A stretch of DNA of 64,000 nt from Archangium lipolyticum (GTDB lineage: Bacteria > Myxococcota > Myxococcia > Myxococcales > Myxococcaceae): the NCBI RefSeq assembly GCF_024623785.1, contig NZ_JANKBZ010000007.1:124001-188000 (forward strand), given 5' to 3'. The notes below the pieces were generated by a model. The model was not told where the DNA came from and did not search any database. It saw only the letters and a program-made list of their open reading frames with translations. Each line of letters begins with the position of its first letter. Positions within the stretch are counted from its first letter, which is position 1. A program made the translations under genes and the position numbers. Shown piece by piece: positions 8,698 to 17,280 of the stretch.

Positions 8698-9786
8698 TCA
8701 CGGCCCGCGGGGCAGGCCCCTGCCGGTGGCGAGGTACACGGCGAAGCTGCCCAGCCAATGTCCGCCCTCGTAGTGCGCACCCGTCACGGCCTGGAGCCCC
8801 GCCTCGCGGTGGAGCTTCGCCGTGGCCCGGAGCGAGCGCAGCCGCTTGTCCTGGGGCGGCAGGCCGGCGGCGATGCCCTCCAGCATCCACGCCCGGCTCA
8901 GGTTCAGTCCATCCAGGTGCGCCAGCTTCGGATCCGTCGGATCGGTCACCACCGCTGGCGCGAGCCAGGCCGTCGAGCCGTTGGAGGGAATGTCCGGCAG
9001 GAAGTCCCGCAGCCACGTGGCGAAGCGGTCCGGAGGGAGGATGCGTCTCATCAGGTCCGCCTCGGCGATGCACGGCGAGAGGAAGTCCTGGCCGCCGGGC
9101 TCGTACGCGAGCGGGCACCGGCGATCCTTCCCGTAGAACGCGTCCACCCGCGCCTTCAGCAGCTGCTCCATGTCGCTGTCCCGGGCCTGCCTCGCCCAGT
9201 CCAGGATGAGCCCGAAGGCGAAGGCCGTCTGGTCGTGCTCGCCCACGCGGATGGGCCGAGAGAGCTTGGGGAGCCACTCGCGGATCCTCCCGGCCGCGCG
9301 CTCCTCCAGGGGCTTCAGCGTGGCCGCCCATTCGCGTGCCTGGGGCTCATCCCACTCCCTCAGCTCCGCCGCGAGCTGGAGCAGCCAGGCCAGACCATAG
9401 GGCCGTTCGAAGGAGACCCGGCCCGGTCCGCTCAGGTAGCGCGTCTCCGCCTCGATGTTCGCGGGCGTCAGGCTCCTGGCCACCGCCGCCCGGGCGCGCG
9501 GAGTGAAGGGCGCCTCCGGGAACGTCCGCGCCAGCCGCACGAGCAGCCAGTGCCCGTGGACGGAGGAGTGCCAGTCATAGCAGCCGTAGAAGGCGGGGGT
9601 GAGCTCGCGGGGCGGGCGCGCATCCGCGTCCGTGCTCAGCACGTGAGCGATCTTGTTCGGGTATTCCCGATGGACGCACGTGAGCGCGAGCTCCGCGAAG
9701 CGCGCGGCGGCGTCGGCGCCGAAATCAGGAGGAGGGGGCGTGCTGGCGGTGACCATTCCGTAGCTCAGCAGCAGGGGGAGGAGCAT
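8698..9786 (-). CDS. DUF2891 family exported protein
   Basis: A 362-aa protein with a signal peptide (MLLPLLLSYGMVTAS). It matches DUF2891 in composition and motifs: FYGCYDWHSSVHGHW near residue 65, YLSGPGRVSFERPYGLAWLLQL, and GHWLGSFAVY close to the C terminus. The family is predicted to be an alpha/alpha toroid resembling glycoside hydrolases or cyclases, but no function is known. ATG at 9786 is the only start giving a signal peptide. It lies 47 bases downstream of the prenyltransferase gene on the same strand and could be co-transcribed with it. Its convergent neighbour, the Sel1 gene, ends seven bases away. Confidence 0.8.
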   Translation of the reverse strand: MLLPLLLSYGMVTASTPPPPDFGADAAARFAELALTCVHREYPNKIAHVLSTDADARPPRELTPAFYGCYDWHSSVHGHWLLVRLARTFPEAPFTPRARAAVARSLTPANIEAETRYLSGPGRVSFERPYGLAWLLQLAAELREWDEPQAREWAATLKPLEERAAGRIREWLPKLSRPIRVGEHDQTAFAFGLILDWARQARDSDMEQLLKARVDAFYGKDRRCPLAYEPGGQDFLSPCIAEADLMRRILPPDRFATWLRDFLPDIPSNGSTAWLAPAVVTDPTDPKLAHLDGLNLSRAWMLEGIAAGLPPQDKRLRSLRATAKLHREAGLQAVTGAHYEGGHWLGSFAVYLATGRGLPRGP

Positions 9787-9833
9787 GCGGCGACTGTAGC
9801 ACCGCGCTTCCGGAGCCGGCCGTCTCCCGCGAG

Positions 9834-11660
9834 CTACCGCACCAGCCTGAGGCCGAGCGTGAGCGGCCACAGCGGGCCGGCCTCCCGCGCCTTCAAGGCA
9901 TACGCCAGGAGATCCTCCCCCATGCCGGCGAAGTGGGTGTTGACCTCGTCCACGAGCGACAAGGCTCGCTGCTCCTCCTCTGGCGTCCACGTGTGCGAGG
10001 AGATCACCGCCCGGATTCCCTGCCCGCCCATCTTCTCGTGCGCGTCCTCCAGATCCTGGTGGGGCTGGCCGAAGTAGTAGAGCGGCTTGCCCGTCTGCGC
10101 CGTGAACTCCCGGCCCGCCTGCCGGAACCGGCTGAAGCCCACGTCCGAGGCGGCCTCGACGGCCTCCAGGATAACCAGGCGCAGGATGGGGGTGGCCTCG
10201 CGCACCATGCTCATGAGCTTGTTGATGAGCTGGCGCGTCTTCGCGCAGTGGTCTCCCCAGAGCAGGCTCAGGGAGTCCACCAGGTCCACGCGACCGTTCA
10301 CCCCCAGGGTCTCCACGTCCCGCATGAAGTACTCCCAGTGCTGCTCGTCCACGGTGGTATGCGCGTTGAGGATCCGTTGAATCTCGTCCCGCGAGGAGAG
10401 ATCCCTCAGGCCGAACCTCATGAGGTCCGAGAAGCCCATGGTCATGGGCGCCAGGCAGGGCGCGAAGCCGAGCCGCTGCCGGGGATCGATGCTGCGATCC
10501 TCGACGAAGGCGAACAGGGGCAACCGGGCCAGTTCCTGCTTCTTGGTGTCGATGTACTCCAGGACCCGATTCATGTGCGGCCTCGTCGTCGTGGCTCCGT
10601 ATGCCTCTGGAGCCAGATAGAAGGTGGTGCGAGCCTGTCTCCGCTGGTGCCGCAGGGAGGCCCACTGGACGAGCCCCCGCCCCGCTTCGAGCGGGCGATC
10701 CGAGATGGCGGCCAGCACCTGTTCGAAGAGGCCCCGATCCCTTGGCTCGAGGATCTGGCGGATGGCTCGTACCGAGTGCAGATCATCCACCACATAGGCG
10801 CGCAGTGGGAAGTGGAGGGTGGAGCTGAAGGGGCGCGCGGCGTTGTCGGAGGTGAAGGCGAAGCAGGTCAGCGGCGGCCGGGCGGTGAAGGGCCCCTCTC
10901 CCCCGCTCAGTGCCCGGCAGAACGAGCGTGGCTCGCCCGGCATGTACTCTCCTCCCCGGGACAGCACCTCCTCGAGGTCCTCCACGGTGGCGTCCTGGTG
11001 CGCCACGTAGAGCTTCACGCGCGCCGCCGGGCCCGCCGACAGGTCCAGCGAGAAGTAGACGAGCCGGTCCTTCGGGCCGCGGCGCATCACCTCCTGGGAG
11101 ATGAACCGCCAGGAGCCCGTGAAGCCGAGCCGGTCCAGTGCTTCCCGGGTGAGCTCCGACTCCTGCCCGGGCCCGCGTGCCAGCGGATTCAGGTACACCT
11201 TGAAATCCGGTTTGCCGCCTGCCTTCAGGCCGAACGCATGCCACAGGGAGAAGCTCGCCCCGGGGTTGCGCGGCTCGAAGAGCTCCCTCACACGCTCGAG
11301 CCGGTCCAGGGTGATGCCCGAGTGGCGGCGCAATCGCTCGCACAGCGCCAGCCCATCCACCCAGCTCGACTGAAGCGTGGTGGGCTCTCCCTGCGCCTCC
11401 ACCAGGAAGCGCACCTCGGGGGTACGTCCATCCAGCGCGAGCGACAGCTCATAGGGCGAGTGGTCATCGGTGATGTCGGAAGCCCAGACCGGCTCCGTGC
11501 CGATGCGCCGTTGTCCCCAGGGGCTCGTCAGCAGCTCGAAGAACTTCAGGACCGTTCGCGTGTCCTCTTCCGTGAAGCCAACGGCGCGGCACATCGCCGT
11601 GAGCTTCGCCGAACCAAACGCATGGAAAGTCTGTGACGCAATGCGCGCGCGCGCCTGCAT
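9834..11660 (-). CDS. DMATS-type aromatic prenyltransferase fused to heme-oxygenase-like domain
   Basis: Two domains in 608 aa. Residues 30-355 match the ABBA-fold DMATS indole prenyltransferases: the catalytic Glu71 in SPYELSLAL, Arg84 in EVRF, and the diphosphate-binding Lys/Tyr pairs at FKVYLNP (153-159), VKLYV (215-219) and TTFYLAPEAYG (345-355). Residues 365-608 resemble the TenA/PqqC/heme-oxygenase-like helical fold seen in diiron oxidases and N-oxygenases. Candidate metal ligands are H434, E439, H441 and D448, then H534, E538 and H541 in GQPHQDLEDAH. This suggests one polypeptide that prenylates an indole or aromatic amino acid and oxidises it. The second-domain call rests on motif resemblance. 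Start ATG at 11660 has GGAG upstream. It follows a 2OG oxygenase gene 110 bases upstream. Confidence 0.78.
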   Translation of the reverse strand: MQARARIASQTFHAFGSAKLTAMCRAVGFTEEDTRTVLKFFELLTSPWGQRRIGTEPVWASDITDDHSPYELSLALDGRTPEVRFLVEAQGEPTTLQSSWVDGLALCERLRRHSGITLDRLERVRELFEPRNPGASFSLWHAFGLKAGGKPDFKVYLNPLARGPGQESELTREALDRLGFTGSWRFISQEVMRRGPKDRLVYFSLDLSAGPAARVKLYVAHQDATVEDLEEVLSRGGEYMPGEPRSFCRALSGGEGPFTARPPLTCFAFTSDNAARPFSSTLHFPLRAYVVDDLHSVRAIRQILEPRDRGLFEQVLAAISDRPLEAGRGLVQWASLRHQRRQARTTFYLAPEAYGATTTRPHMNRVLEYIDTKKQELARLPLFAFVEDRSIDPRQRLGFAPCLAPMTMGFSDLMRFGLRDLSSRDEIQRILNAHTTVDEQHWEYFMRDVETLGVNGRVDLVDSLSLLWGDHCAKTRQLINKLMSMVREATPILRLVILEAVEAASDVGFSRFRQAGREFTAQTGKPLYYFGQPHQDLEDAHEKMGGQGIRAVISSHTWTPEEEQRALSLVDEVNTHFAGMGEDLLAYALKAREAGPLWPLTLGLRLVR

Positions 11661-11770
11661 GGGTCACTCCCGGCGAACGACTTCGGAGAGGTAAGGCCCG
11701 CAACCGGACGCGGAGTATCCTTACATCAGAAATGGTTTTCGGGGAGTGGGTTCGTGCTCACACGTCCGGT

Positions 11771-12883
11771 CTACGTCTCCGAGCTCCCCGCGCGCATGCG
11801 GTTGAGCCGATCGTAGTGCCGGTAGCCCAGCTGGGAGAGTGCGCTCTCGGGCGCCAGCCCAATGTCCACCAGTGTCTTGATGTCGTAGGTGCCCGTGAGC
11901 ACCGGCGGTGCGTAGTCACGGATTGCGGCAGGCGTACGGAACTTTTCCAATGGGAAGAGTATGTGACTGGTGTGCACGTGCATGAAGTGGGCGGCGGACT
12001 GACGCGACCAGCCTGGAACACCGGGGGCGGTGATGACGTGCGGTGTCGCGAGAAACGTACCGCCTGTGAGGATTTCCAACTGTTGACCCACCTGCGCGAC
12101 GATGCAGCCGGCTGGAGCCGTGCCGCGCACCATGTGTCCCTTTGGGTCCTCCGGCGTCGCGCGCGTGCGGAGGTAGAGCCCGCTCTTGTCATCGGGCCGC
12201 GGGGCGGGGCGCCCGCTCGGATCGAGGAAGCGCCCACCGGGAAGGAGTGTGAGCAGGTTGAAGTCGGTGTGCTCCTCGCCCCAGACGATGTTTGTGTTCA
12301 CCTGGGAGGCATTGAGGGGCAGGTAGTGCAGCGTGCGCGTGACGTGCGGGGCGCGTTGGCACAGGTCGGCGAGCGTGTGCTCCGGCAGCCCGAGCGCCAC
12401 CGCCGCGCCGCGCAGCAGCTTCAGGCCCGCCTCGTGTAGGGAGCGGCCGAGCGTGAGGAAGCCTTCCTGGAAGTACGGAGGCGCGTCGGGGGGCCACACG
12501 TTCTCCGGGTAGAGCTGGGGGAACTCGAGCGCGGAGGTCTCGTCGGCCGGGTAGGGCGCGACGAAGTAGCACTCCTTGAAGTCCGGCTGACCACTGCCGG
12601 CGACGGCCACCTCGGTGTTCGGAGGCGTCCAGCCGCGCTGGTACCAGATGTCCGCGCGGCCATAGGGCCTCTTGGCCGCCTCCGGGCGGGCGATGAACGC
12701 GGTGAACGCGTCATAGAGGCGCTCGAGCGCCTGGGGGTCGATGCCGTGGTTCTTCACGTACACGAGGCCGAAGACGCCGAAGGCCTCGCGGAGCGCCGCC
12801 GCGCCGCGCTCGACGCGGGTGGGGTCGCCCGACGAGAGGTCGGCGAGGTCGACAGTGGGGATGTTCATCGGGGTCTCTGCCAT
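11771..12883 (-). CDS. Isopenicillin N synthase-family 2OG-Fe(II) oxygenase
   Basis: Soluble non-heme iron dioxygenase of the IPNS/gibberellin-oxidase type (DIOX_N then 2OG-FeII_Oxy). The N-terminal motif is IPTVDLADLS ... GLVYVKNHGI. The iron ligands are His and Asp of EEHTDF and the distal His of ATPHVI. The 2OG-binding Arg-X-Ser is shifted to SRQSAAHF, so the co-substrate pocket may be atypical. Such enzymes hydroxylate, desaturate or cyclise small molecules. ATG at 12883 (MAETPMNIP) is preferred over the longer ORF; an ATG at 12868 is also possible and ribosome sites are weak. It lies upstream of the prenyltransferase fusion on the same strand, which suggests a joint pathway. Confidence 0.87.
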   Translation of the reverse strand: MAETPMNIPTVDLADLSSGDPTRVERGAAALREAFGVFGLVYVKNHGIDPQALERLYDAFTAFIARPEAAKRPYGRADIWYQRGWTPPNTEVAVAGSGQPDFKECYFVAPYPADETSALEFPQLYPENVWPPDAPPYFQEGFLTLGRSLHEAGLKLLRGAAVALGLPEHTLADLCQRAPHVTRTLHYLPLNASQVNTNIVWGEEHTDFNLLTLLPGGRFLDPSGRPAPRPDDKSGLYLRTRATPEDPKGHMVRGTAPAGCIVAQVGQQLEILTGGTFLATPHVITAPGVPGWSRQSAAHFMHVHTSHILFPLEKFRTPAAIRDYAPPVLTGTYDIKTLVDIGLAPESALSQLGYRHYDRLNRMRAGSSET

Positions 12884-12962
12884 GGGGGTGCTGGTGTACC
12901 TCGCCTTCCCCCTCGGGAGGAACATGCTCGCAGTGGAGCGGCCCCGCGACGGCCCCGGGCCC

Positions 12963-13967
12963 TCACTTCGGCCAGAACGTCACCGCTCGCGCGCCCTCCG
13001 AGCTCCAGACGAGCTTCCTGCCCCGGTAGAGGCGTGGATGCCCACCGGAGTCGGCGAGCGATATGAGCAGGAAGGGCCCTTGGACCTGGAGGCTGACCAG
13101 GTCGTTCTCGCGGAAGGTGTGGCCGGGGAGTGGGACGGCCTTGCCCTTCTCCACCCTCCGGAGCAGGCCGGTCGCCAGCAGCTCGTCACCGAAGGGCGTG
13201 CCCCAGAGCGCCAGCGTGTAGCCGCCGCGCTCGAGCGAGGTCCACTCGCCATCGGGTTGCTCCGGGGTGAGCTGGTACAGCTGGTCGAGCAGCACGTCGT
13301 CGTCGAGCTCCTTGGGGGCGAAGCGCGGATCGAGCACGCGGTTCGAGCGCTCGCCAAGCTGCTTGCGGAGCGCCAGCACGCCGGTTCCGGAGGACTCGTC
13401 GGTCGCCTTCGAGTCGAGCCGTGTCCACGCACCGTCCTGGAAGGCGAAGGCATGGGCCATCAGTGGAGGGCCCGCGCCGTCCGTGACCTTCTGCATGGAG
13501 AGCCCGAGCAGCCGGCCCCCGGCATCGAACCCGAACTCGATGAGCTCGCCCAGCGGGGGCAGGGGAAGCTCCTCGACGGCGCCCGTCGCGAGCTCCACGA
13601 GGAACAAGCGGTCCCGGAAGGCGGGGGAGGGGAACTTCTCGGGGAACGTGGGCCTGCCCACCACGGGCGCGCTGACGCCGCCGCGCCAGAACCGCGCCGC
13701 GCCTCGCTTGCCGTCCCGGCTCAGCGCCGTTGCTCCGCCCTGACAGTCCACCGCGAGCTTCGCGAGGACCTGGCGAGCGGCCGAGACGGGGTCGAACCGG
13801 GCCCACTCGCAGCCCTCACCCGCGGGTTCGAGCAACGAGACGGTGGACCCGGTCGCGCGGAAGACGGGGGCCGCCGGTTCCGTCCGGGAGGGGGGGCCTT
13901 CCTCGGCGTGGGCCGGAGTCAGGGGCACGAGCAGGAGCGAGGCGAGCAGCGGGAATCCTGGCGACAT
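12963..13967 (-). CDS. Exported protein of unknown function
   Basis: A 334-aa protein with a signal peptide (MSPGFPLLASLLLVPLTPAHA). The mature part is beta-rich and punctuated by short turns: FRDRLFLVELATGAVEEL, SLERGGYTLALWG and PRLYRGRKLVWSSEG. This could reflect a propeller or WD-like fold, but no family was recognised. There are two cysteines (GCEW, VDCQ). It is the first gene of the minus-strand run that continues, 79 bases later, into the 2OG oxygenase, and it is divergent from the histidine kinase. A link with the oxygenase/prenyltransferase cluster is possible but unproven. Confidence 0.6.
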   Translation of the reverse strand: MSPGFPLLASLLLVPLTPAHAEEGPPSRTEPAAPVFRATGSTVSLLEPAGEGCEWARFDPVSAARQVLAKLAVDCQGGATALSRDGKRGAARFWRGGVSAPVVGRPTFPEKFPSPAFRDRLFLVELATGAVEELPLPPLGELIEFGFDAGGRLLGLSMQKVTDGAGPPLMAHAFAFQDGAWTRLDSKATDESSGTGVLALRKQLGERSNRVLDPRFAPKELDDDVLLDQLYQLTPEQPDGEWTSLERGGYTLALWGTPFGDELLATGLLRRVEKGKAVPLPGHTFRENDLVSLQVQGPFLLISLADSGGHPRLYRGRKLVWSSEGARAVTFWPK

Positions 13968-14064
13968 GTAGACTCGGGCGGATCGGATTTGAGCATTACC
14001 CTACAGTGATGAATCCGCGATGTGCAGGGGCGGGCCCCGCCGGTATGCTCCAGGCAGACGATAC

Positions 14065-15369
14065 GTGAGGTCATCCATCCTCAGCGGAGTGAGAACGAGC
14101 ACGGGCAGGAGGGCGCTGCTGTTCGCCGCGGTCCTTCCGCCGCTGACCTTGCTGGACGTGTTCGCCTTGCCCTCCTTGAGCCTGGGCGCGTTCCTGACGC
14201 GAGTGGCCTGGGGCCTGGGGCTGGTGGTCTTCACCCTGCTTTTCGAGCGGGGCTCCGAGACGCAGCGGCGCCTGCTCCTGTTGTGCAATGGCGCGATCGG
14301 CAGCCTGTTCTATCTGGCCCTCGTCTACTTCACGGGAGAGCTCGCGAGCCCGTATGTCCTGCTCGTGCCCACCCTGCCGCTGCTGGCGGCCTTCGTCTAC
14401 CCGGAGGAGTCCGGTTCCGCCGTGGCCAGCGGTGTCGCATGCACGCTGGCCATCGTGGCGTATATGTGGATGGGCAAGGGCTCCGTCGAGCAGGCCGCCG
14501 GGTGGGCGGGCATGGTGGGAACGGCCACGTTCTTCGGATTGGTCGGCTCGGGCCAGTTCCGCAAGACCGCGGCGGCGCTGAACGAGGTGCGCGTGGAGCG
14601 GGCCCGCCGGGAGGCGCTGGAGAAGCTGGCCATGGCCGAGCTCCAGCGCGCCCAGTCCGAGAGGCTGGCCACCGTGGGCCGGCTGGCCGCCAGTGTGATG
14701 CATGAGATCAACAACCCGTTGGCCTTCGTTCGCGCCAACCTCCACTTCATCCAGGGCGAGGTGTTCACCCAGCCGCTGGCGCCCGGGCTCCGCCAGGAGT
14801 TGGAGGAGGCGTTCTCCGAGACGCACTCGGGCATGGAACGCATCCAACAGATCATCCTGGATCTGAAGGGCTTCTCCCACAGCATGGACGCCGAGGAGGC
14901 GCGCGAGTGCTCGCTGGCGGAGGTGGTGGAGGACGCGGCGCGGCTGGCGTCGATCCGGCTCAAGAGCGTAGGGGAGCTGAAGGTGGAGGTTCCCTCGGCG
15001 CTGCCCAAGGTGTTCATCACGCCCCGGCGGCTGGCGCAGGTGCTGCTCAACCTGCTCGTCAATGCCGGTGACTCGCTGGAGGATGCGAGGGTACCCCGGG
15101 GGGAGATCCGCGTGCACGGCGAGGTGCGGGGGCAGCGCGTGGTGCTGGTGGTGGAGGACAACGGCCCGGGCTTCCCGCCGGAGGTGCTGCCACGCCTCTT
15201 CGAGGCCTTCTTCACCACGAAGGGCCCGGAGAAGGGCACGGGCCTGGGGCTGTCCATCTCCCGCGAGCTGGTGGAGCGCTTCGGCGGAAGCCTCGTCGCG
15301 GAGAACCGCCAGGAGGGGGGCGCTCGCCTGCGCATCGAGCTGCCCATCTACGCTCCACCAGCAGGCTGA
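14065..15369 (+). CDS. Membrane sensor histidine kinase
   Basis: Two-component sensor with about five or six membrane helices (residues 10-165) and essentially no periplasmic domain. A short coiled linker (NEVRVERARREALEKLAMAE) leads to the HisKA dimerisation helix with MHEINNPL (phospho-acceptor His) and a HATPase_c domain: N box NLLVNAGDSL, G1 VEDNGPGFP, F box FEAFFTTK and G2 GTGLGLSIS. This architecture resembles NtrB-like kinases. The start is uncertain: GTG at 14065 is used here; ATG 14020 and GTG 14089 are alternatives. No response regulator adjoins, so it is an orphan, as many myxobacterial kinases are. Confidence 0.88.
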   Translation: MRSSILSGVRTSTGRRALLFAAVLPPLTLLDVFALPSLSLGAFLTRVAWGLGLVVFTLLFERGSETQRRLLLLCNGAIGSLFYLALVYFTGELASPYVLLVPTLPLLAAFVYPEESGSAVASGVACTLAIVAYMWMGKGSVEQAAGWAGMVGTATFFGLVGSGQFRKTAAALNEVRVERARREALEKLAMAELQRAQSERLATVGRLAASVMHEINNPLAFVRANLHFIQGEVFTQPLAPGLRQELEEAFSETHSGMERIQQIILDLKGFSHSMDAEEARECSLAEVVEDAARLASIRLKSVGELKVEVPSALPKVFITPRRLAQVLLNLLVNAGDSLEDARVPRGEIRVHGEVRGQRVVLVVEDNGPGFPPEVLPRLFEAFFTTKGPEKGTGLGLSISRELVERFGGSLVAENRQEGGARLRIELPIYAPPAG

Positions 15370-15403
15370 GGGCCAGGACCAACGGCCTGGCTCGGCCCGT
15401 CGC

Positions 15404-17149
15404 TCAGTCCACGTGGACGATCACGTCGGTGAAGTACTGGCTGGAGGAGGACGCGTCCTTGCAGTCCGTTCCGTTGATCTGATGTGAGCCCATGTCGAGC
15501 AGGAGCCGCACGTCCTTCGTGCCGGGATAGGGGATCACCCCCTCTGGAGAGGAGCTCGATGGCGCGGTCAGGTCCAGCACCTTCACCGGCGCGCTGCTCG
15601 CGTCGCCGCTCCACTTCCAGAGCGCGAACGGCCCGTTGCTGTCGTCATGGGGCCCGCTGAGGATCAGCACCGCCTGGTGGGACCCCGACCAAGCCATGCC
15701 CCGGATGCCATACCCACCCAGGTTCACCAGGAGGGCCTGGCCGAACTTCGCCCTGGCTCCTCCGACCACCTCGTCCGGATTGGTCAGCGTGACCATCAGG
15801 GCACTCGAACCGGATTTCGGGTTGCGGAAGCCGAGCACGAGCCCACCCGTGGGCAGCGCCGCCAGCCCCTCGATGTTGGTTCCATTCACCTTCGGGGCCA
15901 GGTCCGCGACCGTGGCCACCGTCAGCCGCGAGCGCTCGTTCAGCAGCGAGATGATGGAGGTATCCGGGTTGGCCCAGTTGGACGCATCCAACATGTCCTT
16001 CAGCAGGTTCGAGGAGGTCCCCGCGACCTGAAGTGAGACATTGGGTGCCGAGCCCGAGAGGTCCAGGGCGAAGAACTTGTAGCGGGAGGTCTCGAGTTCC
16101 CCGTCCTTGTTCCGGGCATGCGAGGTGGTCACGTAGATGCGGTTCCCCACGCGCGCGGCGTCCTCGAAGTCCGCCTCGTCCGAGGAGGAGAGGCCAATCG
16201 CGCCGCTCAGATCCTTGCTCTGGACCGGGGAGGCGCTCCTGCCCTGGGCGTAGATGCGCGCGGTCTGGGACTCATCGTTGAAGTTCAGGAAGTGGGCGTC
16301 GTCGAGCCTCACTCCGCCCGAGCCATCGCAGATGCCCCGGTACGTCCCCGCGAGCTGTGCTCCACCGTCCGTGCCCGCGTCGGTGCCACCATCCCCGCCG
16401 CCCGTACCCGCGTCCGTGCCGGGCAGCTCCCAGGTCACCGTCAGCTTCGGGCGGGAGGGCCGGGTCGAGTACTCGCTGGAGCGGATCTCCAGCCGGTTGT
16501 CATTGTCCTTGTTGGCGATGATGACACCGTGGTTGCTGGAGGGCGTGGTCAGCCACCTCCGCACCACCTCGAGCCCGTTCGCATTCAGCGTGACGGTGTA
16601 CGTCCCCGTCGCGGTGGCCCGGATGGAGCCCAGCGAGGCCGTGTTCCGGTCGCCCGCGCCGTCCGCGCCATTCGAGGCCCAGTCGTTGCTGTCATCCGCC
16701 TGCTTCCACGTGACCTGGCCCTCGGTCCATGCGCGCGTCAGCTCGTAGAAGTCGTAGGTCTGATCCGCCTTGTCGGACACCGTGACGGTGATCGAGGCCG
16801 CGCGGACGAGCGCGTTCGCAGGGATGCTCGACACGTCCCACTTCAGCAGGATGTAGTTCTCGTTGCCGCTCCCGGAGGGCGTGTCGCCGCTCGCCGAGAT
16901 GCTGGTGTCGCCGCCGTTGTTGGTGTCGGGGTTCTGCTCCTCGATCATCGAGTCACGGGTACCGGCGTAGCTCGAGGACGGAGACACCCCGTCCTGGAAC
17001 GACGTGCTCTGCGTGCCCAGCAGCGCCTGGGTGTCGGTAGAGAACCCGGACTCCTCGCCGCTCTCGTCGGATTCCCGCGGTTCACACCCCGCGGCGAGCA
17101 GGAAGCCCACCGCCATTGCTCCGAGGACTGGAGCCTTCAATCCACGCAT
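15404..17149 (-). CDS. Lipoprotein with DNRLRE-type and DUF3616 domains
   Basis: A lipoprotein signal peptide (MAVGFLLAAGC) precedes a DNRLRE-type beta-sandwich, residues 45-235: SSYAGTRDSMI, YILLKWDVSSIPANA, WTEGQVTWKQADD, HGVIIANKDNDNRLEIRSSE. A Gly/Thr/Asp-rich linker (TDAGTGGGDGGTDAGTDGG) leads to a DUF3616 domain of about 320 residues, likely a beta-propeller (GLAALPTGGLVLGFRNP, GYGIRGMAWSG). It is probably displayed on the outer membrane. Such DNRLRE modules are common in secreted carbohydrate-active proteins. The substrate is unknown. ATG at 17149 has AGGGAG upstream. It converges with the histidine kinase across a weak 6-bp hairpin (15372-15391). Confidence 0.8.
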   Translation of the reverse strand: MRGLKAPVLGAMAVGFLLAAGCEPRESDESGEESGFSTDTQALLGTQSTSFQDGVSPSSSYAGTRDSMIEEQNPDTNNGGDTSISASGDTPSGSGNENYILLKWDVSSIPANALVRAASITVTVSDKADQTYDFYELTRAWTEGQVTWKQADDSNDWASNGADGAGDRNTASLGSIRATATGTYTVTLNANGLEVVRRWLTTPSSNHGVIIANKDNDNRLEIRSSEYSTRPSRPKLTVTWELPGTDAGTGGGDGGTDAGTDGGAQLAGTYRGICDGSGGVRLDDAHFLNFNDESQTARIYAQGRSASPVQSKDLSGAIGLSSSDEADFEDAARVGNRIYVTTSHARNKDGELETSRYKFFALDLSGSAPNVSLQVAGTSSNLLKDMLDASNWANPDTSIISLLNERSRLTVATVADLAPKVNGTNIEGLAALPTGGLVLGFRNPKSGSSALMVTLTNPDEVVGGARAKFGQALLVNLGGYGIRGMAWSGSHQAVLILSGPHDDSNGPFALWKWSGDASSAPVKVLDLTAPSSSSPEGVIPYPGTKDVRLLLDMGSHQINGTDCKDASSSSQYFTDVIVHVD

Positions 17150-17280
17150 GTCTTCTCCCTCGCGCCAGCGGACGCGGGGGCGGACCGTCACCGATCCAGG
17201 TTCAGGCGCATCGTCACGATTGGGTCGAGATTTCGTGGCGTCTGTTTGGCGCTTCCCGCTTTTCTGTGTTCAATCCGCCC

